Positions 45,413 through 54,819 of a stretch of DNA of 64,000 bases are shown piece by piece. This DNA is from Flectonema sp. DT1601 (taxonomy: Eukaryota > Euglenozoa > Diplonemea > Diplonemida > Diplonemidae): contig OZ025798.1 in assembly GCA_964019425.1 (NCBI GenBank), positions 682,001 to 746,000 on the forward strand, read 5' to 3'. Position 1 is the stretch's first letter. Every line of letters starts with the position of its first letter. Made by a program: the position numbers and the translations under genes. The notes under the pieces were generated by a model. It was not told the DNA's origin, searched no databases, and saw only the letters and a program-made list of their open reading frames with translations.

Positions 45413-45753
45413 CAAATCTGATATTTTGGGCTTGTGGTTCAGTAGCAAAGTAGCCTTACCTCCGTCAAGTGCAAATTGCTGGTTTTCGTCAGAGAAAGCT
45501 GTGATATATATCTGACCTGAAGTATCCTTTCGGTAGGTGGGGATGCTGGTTACGGCTGGGATGCGGAGGTTCTGCACACTCACTTCTTGCTCTTCAAAGA
45601 AGAGGAATACAAGTGTTGTGTCGCTGAGCGTTCGGAGTACGCCTGCCACCTCGGTGAGGGTACGCACCGGTGCCCACTCTCGATGAGGTCTGGATGACAT
45701 TTGATATGCTGCCGAAATGCCTGTCACAGTGGCTCTCGTTCTAGAGTATCCTT
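45413..45753 (-). pseudogene. Unidentified coding-like fragment
   Basis: Minus-strand frame open from a stop near 45753 through about 110 residues to the join with the retrotransposon piece. Composition is balanced and not low-complexity (for example VAGVLRTLSDTTLVFLF and DTSGQIYITAFSDENQQFAL), unlike the spurious frames around it. There is no ATG at the start, and the C-terminal end runs into the repeat, so it is a fragment of a gene or of another mobile element. I recognise no family. Confidence 0.35.
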
Positions 45754-46030
45754 AATTATCATTGTTATTTGTGAAGCTGTGATTCAAGCGAGTGACACTC
45801 TCCTACTACTACCTTACAAATTGGTCTCAACTGTGCACAAGCATCTTACAGTGTAATACAGTCAATTTCCCCTAAAAATTGCAGAATTTTTGAACTGGTG
45901 ACAAGTAAAGTTGTATCCCAGACCCGGAATTGAGTTTTCTAATATACAGAGTGGGCCAAAAAAGTGCTCAGATCAAGATTTAGAGGCCGGCAGTTACCCG
46001 TGGTACAAAATGGTACCCTACTTTTGGCAT
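45754..46030. other. Spacer with weak similarity to the 758-bp TIR element
   Basis: GAACTGGTGACAAGTAAAG and GTATCCCAGA at 45890-45930 resemble TTACTGGTGGCAAGTAAAC and TATCCCAGA in the TIR element (35243 onward), suggesting a distant relative. At 45945-45965 is TACAGAGTGGGCCAAAAAAG, similar to some mariner-type ends, but no partner end is seen. Confidence 0.3.
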
Positions 46031-46330
46031 CCTCTCATATGAACTTCTGGAAGGAGTAATTCAACGGTTAACAGCAGAACGCGATGAATCGAAGACTTCT
46101 CTTTCTGCACTAGTTCGACAATATGACTTAGTGGAAGATTACAGGAAACGTGAGCTCGCAAATCTGACTCAGAAAGCAGACCTATCGGAAATGGCGCTCT
46201 TCAATTACCATCAAAGGTTTGTTCTTCTGTCGAACGAATTGGAGACCAAATGTAATGAGGAAAGAGAAAGTAAAATAAGACTTTTCTATACTCAACAGGA
46301 GGTCGAGAGTTTGCGTGCCGCGCGTCCCCG
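46031..46330 (+). pseudogene. Internal fragment of retrotransposon ORF2
   Basis: Covers residues about 598-694 (coiled-coil part) in open frame, ending at AARPR and joined to unrelated sequence at 46331. Protein-level differences from 4404-7214 are few (QKADLS for QRADLS). Confidence 0.8.
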
Positions 46331-47157
46331 CGGTGTCTGCTTTGTCACATTGTGGTGACAGCCCCCGTCTTTCCTCTACACGCGCATGCCGCGATGAGGA
46401 GCGGACCGATCTCTTCCCTAGACGTACCCGGTCATGGCTTAAGGGCTGTGAAGTTGAAAAATCTGCCAGCCATGACCCAGGTGTCTTACGCTGCTGTCTC
46501 AGAACGAGCCAGGCTTAGGCGGCATCTGATCCAGAAGGACAAGTGCGCCTCATCGGTCCACTCAGAAACTCATCGCTGACATGTTTTATGTGTATCGGGA
46601 GAGGGGTTCCTGTTCTGTCAAGAAGATGAGAAGCTTGGTCAGTTTAGAGTCATGACCAGGACGCAAGTGAGACGCAAAAAAGAGCAACCTAATTATAAAA
46701 TAAAAAGACTGCAACAAAGCAGCAGCTATATCGAGCAGCAACAGAACGCAAAGGAACAGGTCTTACATATGCCCAGGAATTGCAACGTCAGCGGCTAACA
46801 GCATCTTCAGTTTCGGTTGTTGTGTTTTGTGGTGATGGGTTCAGGTGGATCTGGGCAAGCTTTTGGCTTTGGCCCTCCATTCCACATTGTGGCAGACACC
46901 GATTCATCCAGCATACCCATCTAATCTATCCCAATGTGTGCTTGACGGCGAGCGGCGAGAAAGAAACAAAGAGGCAAAGGTGCAAACCTGTTTTGTTGTG
47001 TTTATTGTGGCTGTTTTGGCCGCACAAGTCACACATAGGGATCGGTGGTGGCTGCTTCTTCGGTGGCGGTGTCTGCTTTGTCACATTGTGGTGACAGCCC
47101 CCGTCTTTCCTCTACACGCGCATGCCGCGATGAGGAGCGGACCGACTCTTCCCTAGA
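46331..47157. other. G/C-richer mosaic with a 92-bp direct duplication
   Basis: 46331-46422 and 47067-47157 are near-identical direct repeats (GTGTCTGCTTTGTCACATTG...TTCCCTAGA). The left copy is joined to the end of one ORF2 fragment and the right copy to the start of the next. Between them lie GTCAGTTTAGAGTCATGACC (46639-46658), which matches the satellite A hairpin motif, and frames with no recognisable product. Confidence 0.5.
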
Positions 47158-47990
47158 TTAAGGCTGGAACTTTCCTTGAAATGCCAAATCTTAGAAAATG
47201 AACTAGAACAACTGAAAGAACGAATGTTTTATGTACTATTTTTATTTTACTTTAATGCGATGCCGGCCTCCCTTGAGAAAGACAAGCAGCTACTAAATGG
47301 ATTATCTGTTGAGATCAAAGCTACCAACCAGGATCCATCCTCACTTCCTCCTGCGCCCCCTGTTTTAATTATTGAAAAAGATAGAAAAGGATATGAACTT
47401 CTGGAAGGAGTAATTCAACGGTTAACAGCAGAACGCGATGAATCGAAGACTTCTCTTCTTGCATTAGTTCGACAAAATGACTTTGTGGAAGATTACAGGA
47501 AACGTGAGCTCGCAAATCTGACTCAGAAAGCAGACCTATCGGAAATGGCGCTCTTCAATTACCATCAAAGGTTTGTTCTTCTGTCAAACGAACTGGAGAC
47601 CAAATGTAATGAGGAAAGAGAAAATAAAATAAGACTTTTCTATACTCAACAGGAGGTCGAGAGTTTGCGTGCCGCGCGTCCCCACATGATTCACTTTAGT
47701 CAACAAGTTTCCCCTCGAACCCCTTTTGTATGAATCTGTTACTATGATGGAGATAGCAAAGAACTATCTCTCGCTCTTTACAACTTCGAGTAGTCTTTTT
47801 ACTCCTCTTATTAAACCCCTTATCCCTACCCTTAATTATATCACCCCTCTTTGTCCTCTAGCCTCAATTCCTCCGACAATGCCGCAGAGTGAAGCTCTCG
47901 ACCGCACGCCGACCAAGAATTTACGACAAGAGAGTCACGTTATCTCCGTTAAAGAGAATACACCTATTGCGAGACAATGGTCTGAGGGTA
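47158..47990 (+). pseudogene. Larger internal fragment of retrotransposon ORF2, older subfamily
   Basis: Covers residues about 519-797. It reads openly to HFSQQVSPRTP, after which the frame changes and the rest (NYLSLF... to QWSEG) is in another frame. Amino-acid differences from the young copy include LEQLKERM for LEQMKERI and AMPASLEK for AMSASLEK. It shares variants with 39412-39816. Confidence 0.8.
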
Positions 47991-48110
47991 GGTGTGTAGA
48001 TACTTTTGAGTTGTTGATCTCAGTTTATGTGTGTGTTATTTATTACTTTATCATCGTTTTCTCTTTCAGGTGCAGTGCAGTGATGGAAAGCTAATTACCG
48101 CAGAAGCCAC
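47991..48110 (+). other. Intron-like segment after the ORF2 fragment
   Basis: GAGGGTAGGTGTG looks like a donor, and TTTTCTCTTTCAG followed by GTGCAGTGCAGTGATGG looks like an acceptor and exon start. The acceptor side resembles 43980-44031. It may be a remnant of a host or element exon. Confidence 0.3.
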
Positions 48111-48699
48111 CTCGAAGGTGAGGACAAGTTCAAGATACGCAGATTAGCTTTCCATGCGAAACTCTTCTTAGCTGTAAAGCATAACTCGCATGTTATTCTC
48201 AACTACCCTCTCTTAATAAATAAATTCATATGTCTCTCTAACTCTTGCTTTACCAACTTCTGAATAAAATGAATATATAAGTATTTCTTTGTTTAACACA
48301 TTATTATCACAGGAAAAAAACAAATGAGTGTTTAAAAGTTATAAAACCTCAGTTACTTACAACAGGGCATGTTGAAGATGAATATTTGTTCCAAAGTTAT
48401 GCAATCTCTTTAGAGGATGTTTGATAGTTTTTCCTTCAAGTTGCCAAGATATAATTTAGTAGTTTACCCCTGAGATTAGCTTAAATAAGGTGGTGTCTTT
48501 TGTGTGAGTTATGAGGATATTCTACTCACCCATTTTTAATTTTAGACTGGTATGACCGAACAACAATCTTTCTATGGCCTCCGGTGGTATTATTTATTTA
48601 TTTGCAGTAATTTACTACGCTGCCACTGACAGTGAAGATTGCCCGAGAGATTGTTGCTAACAATAAGTAAGCTATTTACCACAGTAACTCCTATCAACC
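48111..48699. other. Upstream region of the first host gene
   Basis: Single-copy, AT-rich sequence without satellite motifs. No long frame, RNA gene or clear promoter box seen. This is the border between the repeat block and the gene-rich part. Confidence 0.5.
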
Positions 48700-49830
48700 A
48701 TGGAACCAGAGCGCAGGGTAATTCGAAACACCGCGGTGACGGCCTTGTTGTTTGCGGTGTTAAAGTTAGTTAGAACAGTACGTTATGGCAGAAAGAAGAA
48801 GGTGGCATCTGGACCACCAAGATTTAAACTTCCTCCTTTGGAACCTCTTGGAGAGTGGGAAGAACTGCTGAAGTGCTCGGCAGGGATTGGATCCTCGACA
48901 GCTGTATATGAAATCGCTAAACGGATTGCAGGGCAGAGAGTAGCGGCTGTGTTGTCTGTAGGGCCTCTAAGGTACTTCTTAGATGATCCAAGACTAAGGA
49001 TTAGTTTCAAGTTTTTAATTGCTTTTATCACTGGTCAGGTCATTATAGATCTCCTACCGATGCTTAAGAAATATCCGCTCCTACTGATGTTTCCTTCAAC
49101 AGCGCAGCTTCTCTCTTGGTGGCTCTACTCAGACGATGGCTTACCTCGAGACTATATTAACTTCTTATATGGAATGGGAATGATCGAACGTGACAGAGTT
49201 CTCTCCTTTAGACGTCTTTTATTTGAGGGAGGTAAAAATAAGGATTGGAAGCCTTACTGCTTCCCTATTGCCGAGGGGGGTCAGCATGAATTTGATGAAA
49301 AAAGCATTGTATCAATGTCGAAGGCTATGGCTAGTTTCTTTGCCAACCACATGAAAAGTACTATTCCTTTTTACATGAAAATTTACGGCTTTCGTCTTCT
49401 TTACTACTTCCTTTCTGGTTCTGCGAAGGCTCAGGTTAAGACGCGTTTTACGGGATTGGTGACAGACATCCTCAGATCATCAGTCTTCCTGTCTGGGTAC
49501 TGTACCGCTGCGTATGTAGGTCTTTCCGGTCTCGTAAAGTTCTTTCCTGAATATAATTGCAACCCAGTTTCACTGTGGGTGGCTCTCAGTGTAACAGCTT
49601 TTCCGCTGTTGGTGGAATCAAAATCACAGCAGAGAACTATTTCATTCTACTGTGCCACATTTGGTGTTTACCCAGTCCTTCAGAAATTCGGACTTTTTGA
49701 CGTCGCTGGTCTGCTTTCAGCGACTGCTATTGGATCCGGACGGGCTGTTCCACCTCTTCCATTGAGACTTATTTGGGGTGAGAATCCAGGACAAGTTGCT
49801 AAGGTTGTTAAGGCGGCTGCAGGCAAATAA
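48700..49830 (+). CDS. TMEM135-like multi-pass membrane protein
   Basis: 376 residues from an ATG in the context CAACCATGG. Hydrophobic segments are visible at about 11-25, 101-120, 124-142, 258-280, 288-305 and 314-330. Features shared with TMEM135-like proteins are the LRSSVFLSGYCTAAYVGLSG segment (258-277), and FPLLVES followed by a basic/polar turn and FYCATF (301-321). TMEM135 proteins act on peroxisome and mitochondrial membranes in lipid handling; that role here is inference. There is no cleaved signal peptide. It is intronless, and the first gene after the repeat block. It could belong to a neighbouring membrane family; the match is by motif only. Confidence 0.6.
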   Translation: MEPERRVIRNTAVTALLFAVLKLVRTVRYGRKKKVASGPPRFKLPPLEPLGEWEELLKCSAGIGSSTAVYEIAKRIAGQRVAAVLSVGPLRYFLDDPRLRISFKFLIAFITGQVIIDLLPMLKKYPLLLMFPSTAQLLSWWLYSDDGLPRDYINFLYGMGMIERDRVLSFRRLLFEGGKNKDWKPYCFPIAEGGQHEFDEKSIVSMSKAMASFFANHMKSTIPFYMKIYGFRLLYYFLSGSAKAQVKTRFTGLVTDILRSSVFLSGYCTAAYVGLSGLVKFFPEYNCNPVSLWVALSVTAFPLLVESKSQQRTISFYCATFGVYPVLQKFGLFDVAGLLSATAIGSGRAVPPLPLRLIWGENPGQVAKVVKAAAGK

Positions 49831-52200
49831 GCTACTCGTCTGTAATTACTTGTTTACATGAAAAAATATGGATAGCATCTGCAAGAATCAATATTATAGC
49901 AGCAATTATTTTTAGACTTAAAGTGCATCTGTCTCCAACTGTATAGAAAACGACGGGTTTTTGCACTTACGTAAAAGATAGGAGATTCTTGTCGTGCTCG
50001 AATCTTGTTGCTCTGCTTTGTTTATTATTGTAAAATTGTCCTATCCAACTCATTCTCCGTGTGTTAGCTCTTTACTGTTTTTTGTGAACGAATTGTCTGT
50101 GGGGTGGGGTGACTACAATATTTGCAAGGTTTTATCATCTGCTGTATCTGTATCTGTTCCTTGGACAATGATTAATTTTAATTCGCTGTGTGCTTCTTGT
50201 ACTTTGGTTGGACCCTTAGGACAGGAAAAAAGAAAAGAAAAAAAAAGAATACCCCAGTTTAGTATTATTATGTAACCGACGTGATCGTGTCATTCCCTGT
50301 AGTTTCTTACATTATTACTCAATTAGCCGTGGGAAAAAAAAAAAAAAAAAGAAAAAAAAAAAGGAAATAAAAAAATAGTGTTTTGCTACATTTTGTAGGT
50401 ATTTCTATTCAAGTTAGTGTTGGACTCATCCGATGGTTGCTAATTGCTACCGAATAAGTACGACTATGGGCATATTTAGTTGGTATTGGAATCAGTAACG
50501 GTCGTACATTTTCTATTTTATTTTGTAGCCTTTTTATTGATTTCCATTTTGTGTGAGGTAAAACTCGTTTATTTGTGGAGTAATGGAAACCAGCAAAAAA
50601 ATGAAATTCCGACTGTGAACTGCTATTGCAGTTGGCGAGTTAGGGTTCCTGCTATTGGTAAGAGTAGTTTTGTGGCACGTCGACTATTCCCTTCCCTCTC
50701 CCCTTCCATCAAGTTACCCTCCCAGTTATACATACATGGTTCATAGCTGCATGACTCTGTGTCATCCCGCACCGTTGCTTCTTCATTTCCATCCAGACGC
50801 CTTTGCTTGCACTGATATGCTTGATCCTTTTTTTTTTGAGCAGCCTCAAGGGCCGTCTGAGGAAAGGGGAAAAAAAAAAAAAAGAAAAAAAAAAAGAAAA
50901 AATAATAATAACCGGATGCTAAACAAATAAACAGCCTCGATTAAGCGAAATCTTCACAGATATCCTTGTCTTCGTATGCACCTGTTTGGCACCCATGTAC
51001 CCCCAACACAATCAGCCTGATTATTTGCACGAAGTCTTGTAAGTCGTGTCAAAAACCACTCAAAGGATGACTTGACTGCCTTCTAGGTAATTGTCTTCTG
51101 TTTTTACATGTGTTGTGGTCGTGGGTTGAACCACTGAGTAGGAATACCACCTCTCATCTGTCTGGCAGTTGGATCAGAAAATAAGAAAAAGAAAATCAGA
51201 CGAAAAAGAAAAAAAAGTTCGTACCATCACATATAAGTTTTGATGCTCTCTTTGTTGATAGCCTAGCTTATAAGGATTAGGACGCGGCACGTTTTTGTCG
51301 ATGAGAACATTGTTATAAAAGAAAAAAAAAGATCGCGGGATAGTGACCGCCCCTTTCAGCCTTGGGCTATAGGTTTGTGTTGAGGCCACACATTCCCTTT
51401 CCTCTTTTTTTTAAAAAATAGAATGATAATTTATGACTCGCAAAAAAAATAAAACATAAAGCTGTAAACTCTTGTCAGTTTACAAAGTGATTTTGATTAT
51501 TGTTTTTCGTGCTCACGATCTGTGTTGCAGGACGTGACTAGCTTTAATTCCTACTGAAAAATGAAGCGAGCGACTAGTCTTACTTACAAGTTGAAGAAAA
51601 GTCCACTGAAGCAGCCGGAGTTGGGATCGTTTCCTCAGTACGCCGGTCAAAAAGCGTTCTCCTTTTCCCACTGCATCCCATCCAATCAAAATCCCATTAT
51701 TCAGCCTTCCTCGCGTTAGTACAGTAGTTTCCCCTCCTTTTTGTACCCTGCGCTTTCTTCCCGCTCTCCTCCCTTTCTTGTTGTGGATGCGGCAGTTAAT
51801 TACCAGTGTTCAGAAATTATTACTACAATAGGTTACTATGACATAGTGACCATTATCTGAAGAACAGGTATCTGCGTCGCGTGTTGTCATATATCAATGG
51901 CAGGTGCTTTCACCTGTTTTTCGTTGTCGTTATTGTTGTAAGTTAAGGCAAAAAAGCAACCGGTCTCACATAAACGTCGAAGGCTCGTCAGCTAGTTGTC
52001 ATTCTTTACGTTTATTCCCCCTTTTTTATTTTGATGTTCGAGCTGAACTGCTCGGAATCAAGCAAAGTATCGAATAATAAATTATCTAGAAGATCACGTT
52101 GGGAGATCTGCTTGAGATATTGTCTCAGTTCACATTTGTTGATTTAATTTTTTTTTAAAAAAAGTCGTGATTTGTATTTCATCTGTTAATATTTTATTAA
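49831..52200. other. Long intergenic region
   Basis: 2.4 kb without a convincing gene, apart from a possible small ORF at 51561. It contains A-rich tracts at 50333-50380 and 50866-50905. Frames at 49994-50275, 50480-50746 and 50655-50930 lack a good ATG or are low-complexity. It may hold UTRs of both neighbours; no tRNA found. Confidence 0.5.
51561..51719 (+). CDS. Possible small ORF, 52 residues
   Basis: ATG in the context CTGAAAAATGAAG, then 52 codons rich in K, S, P and Q (starts MKRATSLTYKLKKSP, ends IIQPSSR) and a TAG. G+C is higher than around it and composition is not low-complexity. It sits about 480 bp upstream of the large fusion gene and could be an upstream ORF, a separate microprotein or chance. 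No homologue recognised. Confidence 0.25.
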   Translation: MKRATSLTYKLKKSPLKQPELGSFPQYAGQKAFSFSHCIPSNQNPIIQPSSR

Positions 52201-54600
52201 ATGTTCAGATACAACAATATGAAGATCCCAATAAAGGGTTCAGACCGTACTGATATCCCAAGTGTCTTATGCCTGCACGGGTCTCATCAGGATGGTGAAA
52301 TATTCTCGCAAAGAATCAAACAGCTCATTTCAAGATTGAAAGGAAAAATTAATTTTAGATTCCTATCGGCGGAGATAGAAATGGAGTTGCAAGAAGGAGA
52401 GGAAGTACCAATGCGAACTTGGTGGTCTGAGGGAGGAGATAAAACACAAATACACAGAGCTATAAACATTGTACACGATGAGTGGACATCTTTCCCAAAC
52501 TACATTGGTCTGATTGGATTCTCTCAAGGCGCATCTTTGTGCGCATATGTAATGAAGCAACCACTTCGGTTTCCTGGACTTCTGTTTGGAGTTCTAGGGG
52601 GAGGTGTGCTTGATAAAAGTATAACGGATCTTTCTCCGTCTCACGACGATCCTCCAGGGTTGTTTTTTGCAGGCATGGCCGACACTCTTGTTCCTGCATC
52701 CGACACAAAACACCTATCATCTACTTTCAATAATCCAATATATGTAGAGCATCCTGGAGGTCATTCCTTACCAATGGGTGCAAGTCAACTCGATGTTATG
52801 TCTCCTTTTATGTTGGAAAAGATTAGAAATCAGCCTCTCACTGATGATACAATCGAAGAAATTGAAACTCTGACAGCTGTTTATGAGGAAGTTGTATTTG
52901 ATGATAATAAGAAATGTATTCAATTTGATCAAACTATTGAGTCTGGGAGGTATACAGATTGCACCATTCGTATTAAGATTGATATTCCATCTTTGTATCC
53001 TGATGTCATTCCGAGAGTAGAATTTTCAGAAGTAAAGGGTCCTGGGGGATGGGTTCAAAAGAGTACTTGGAAGAACGAACTGAAAGACTACTGCGCCAGT
53101 CAGTGTAATGATATTTTAGGTTCTCCAATGTTGTACGCACTTAAAGATATCATTGTTGAATTCTTATCAGAAGTAAGTTCAAGAAAACAAGATCTCCAAC
53201 AATGTGGACTACCAGAAGAAGTTCTTATAGATAGCGTCCTCACTGAAACTGAAGAACAGAGAGCAGCTAATGTAAATGAAGCGACCACTATGATGCAAAA
53301 CATTGAAATTATTGATTCTGACTGGTCAGATGCCTGGGGTAAAGGAGGTCAATGGAAGTACGTAATAGGATTAGTTGGGAAGCCATCCGCTGGCAAGAGT
53401 ACTCTTTTCAATGCTGCTTCTGGAGATGCAACTGCTGCTCGCGTAGCTGCACATCCTTTTACTACTATTGAGCCGAATACTGGAGACGCTTTTGCGTGCA
53501 TTCCATGTTTGTGTCAAAACTCTAAATTACGAAATCAATTTAATATCTCTTCTCAATGTGATGCTCATCACGGACACGCAGCCAACGGAAAACGCTTCTG
53601 TCCGATAACAGTCAGAGATGTAGCTGGTCTCGTACCTGGAGCATATCAAGGTCGAGGTAAGGGAAATAAATTCTTAGACGACCTCAACGACGCTGATGTT
53701 TTAGTGCACGTGGTAGACGCTTCAGGTTTGACTAACTCCGAAGGTACTGAGACCGACAAGTCAGATGAGAAAGCTGTTCTGGAAGAAGTTCGATGGGTTC
53801 GAAGAGAAATCCACCAATGGATTTATACAAATGTATCGAGAAAGTGGGATGCACTTCGACGAAAACCCCAGCGTCTGCCAATAATGTTTACCGGATATCA
53901 CGCAACAGAAGCTATGGTCGCTCTTGCAGCCAAGAAGGCCGGCATTTCTCAACAGGAATTAGAATCATTAGTCTCATGGCCAGCCATTACTTTACATAAG
54001 TTGGTTGCTGCGTTCATTAAAGTTCGATTCCCTGTCGTGATTGCGATGAATAAATGTGATGTTGGAACGGCTGTTAAGAATTCTGAATTTGTTAGACAGA
54101 ACTTACCTAAGAATCAACCTGTTGTTGATCTCTCAGCTAATTATGAAACTCAACTAATTCAACTTCGAGATGCGGGTAAAATTAGTTATCGAGTAGGAGG
54201 TGTTCCTGAAGGTGAAGTCCCTGATCATATTACAAGGTTTCTAGCAAGTCATGGAAACACGACAGGAGTCACAGAAGTAATCTCAATGGCCGTGTCATTA
54301 AGACCAACAGTTAGAGTATATCCAATAACTGATGCCTCCACATTGAATTCATACGGAGATGGGATACTAAGACACTGTTTACAACTAACTCCTGGATCTA
54401 CTGCTGCTGATTTGTTTAGGGTCTTGTCTCGTTCTCATTTTGTAGAAGGTGATTACATTAGAGCCAGTATCGTTGCTGCAGACTACTCTGATTATCCAAT
54501 TAAAAAGGAGGTTCTTATTCCACAAGATTCCGCTATTCGTGTGATGACTAACAGAAAGTCAAAGTGGCAGGCTGATCACAAACCTGCTGGTGGTAGGTAG
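52201..54600 (+). CDS. Three-domain fusion: FSH1-type serine hydrolase, RWD, Ygr210-type GTPase
   Basis: 799 residues in one intronless frame. Residues about 18-205 are an alpha/beta hydrolase of the FSH1 type: LCLHGSHQDG (23-32), nucleophile S108 in GFSQGA, D161 in GMADTLVP, H188 in PGGHSLP. Residues about 213-325 are an RWD domain (EIETLTAVYEE and LYPDVIP). Residues 385-799 are an Obg/YchF-related GTPase: P-loop GKPSAGKST (393-401), the VAAHPFTTI switch (416-423), DVAGL (473-477), NKCD (617-620), and a C-terminal TGS domain (about 702-785). The cysteine/histidine-rich insert at 433-468 and GKPSAGKST are typical of the yeast Ygr210c group. RWD domains bind partners such as DRG or Gcn2 family proteins; here it could couple the GTPase to ribosomes. 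All catalytic motifs look intact. An in-frame ATG at codon 7 is an alternative start. Confidence 0.85.
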   Translation: MFRYNNMKIPIKGSDRTDIPSVLCLHGSHQDGEIFSQRIKQLISRLKGKINFRFLSAEIEMELQEGEEVPMRTWWSEGGDKTQIHRAINIVHDEWTSFPNYIGLIGFSQGASLCAYVMKQPLRFPGLLFGVLGGGVLDKSITDLSPSHDDPPGLFFAGMADTLVPASDTKHLSSTFNNPIYVEHPGGHSLPMGASQLDVMSPFMLEKIRNQPLTDDTIEEIETLTAVYEEVVFDDNKKCIQFDQTIESGRYTDCTIRIKIDIPSLYPDVIPRVEFSEVKGPGGWVQKSTWKNELKDYCASQCNDILGSPMLYALKDIIVEFLSEVSSRKQDLQQCGLPEEVLIDSVLTETEEQRAANVNEATTMMQNIEIIDSDWSDAWGKGGQWKYVIGLVGKPSAGKSTLFNAASGDATAARVAAHPFTTIEPNTGDAFACIPCLCQNSKLRNQFNISSQCDAHHGHAANGKRFCPITVRDVAGLVPGAYQGRGKGNKFLDDLNDADVLVHVVDASGLTNSEGTETDKSDEKAVLEEVRWVRREIHQWIYTNVSRKWDALRRKPQRLPIMFTGYHATEAMVALAAKKAGISQQELESLVSWPAITLHKLVAAFIKVRFPVVIAMNKCDVGTAVKNSEFVRQNLPKNQPVVDLSANYETQLIQLRDAGKISYRVGGVPEGEVPDHITRFLASHGNTTGVTEVISMAVSLRPTVRVYPITDASTLNSYGDGILRHCLQLTPGSTAADLFRVLSRSHFVEGDYIRASIVAADYSDYPIKKEVLIPQDSAIRVMTNRKSKWQADHKPAGGR

Positions 54601-54819
54601 TATCTTGATTATTTTTTTTTTATCCTTGTTCTCGTACCATTGAGTGCACAAATATCTATCCAAAAGGCGGCACTCTTTGTTGTACCAATACGTGAAGATT
54701 TGGATTCATTTTATTCTGATTGTTGTTTTATTTTATAACTCTATTCATCCCCCCCTTTTTTTATTCTTCAGAATCCCGTCACTTCGTGAAATCTTAGAAA
54801 GATACATATAAAAAAAAAG
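54601..54819. other. Short intergenic region
   Basis: 219 bp with T-rich, C-run and A-rich tracts (CCCCCCC at about 54749) and no gene. The close spacing to the next same-strand gene suggests compact transcription units. Confidence 0.5.

Noticed and set aside
45945-45965. A mariner/Tc1-type end (TACAGAGTGGGCCAAAAAAG)
   Set aside because: Only one end is seen, with no matching inverted end, no clear TA duplication and no transposase.
46352-47156. Frames of 75-104 codons on the plus strand between ORF2 pieces
   Set aside because: They cross duplicated segments and have no recognisable family or splice context.
51120-51150. tRNA B-box-like GGGTTGAACCAC in the spacer
   Set aside because: No A box at the right distance and no cloverleaf can be drawn.
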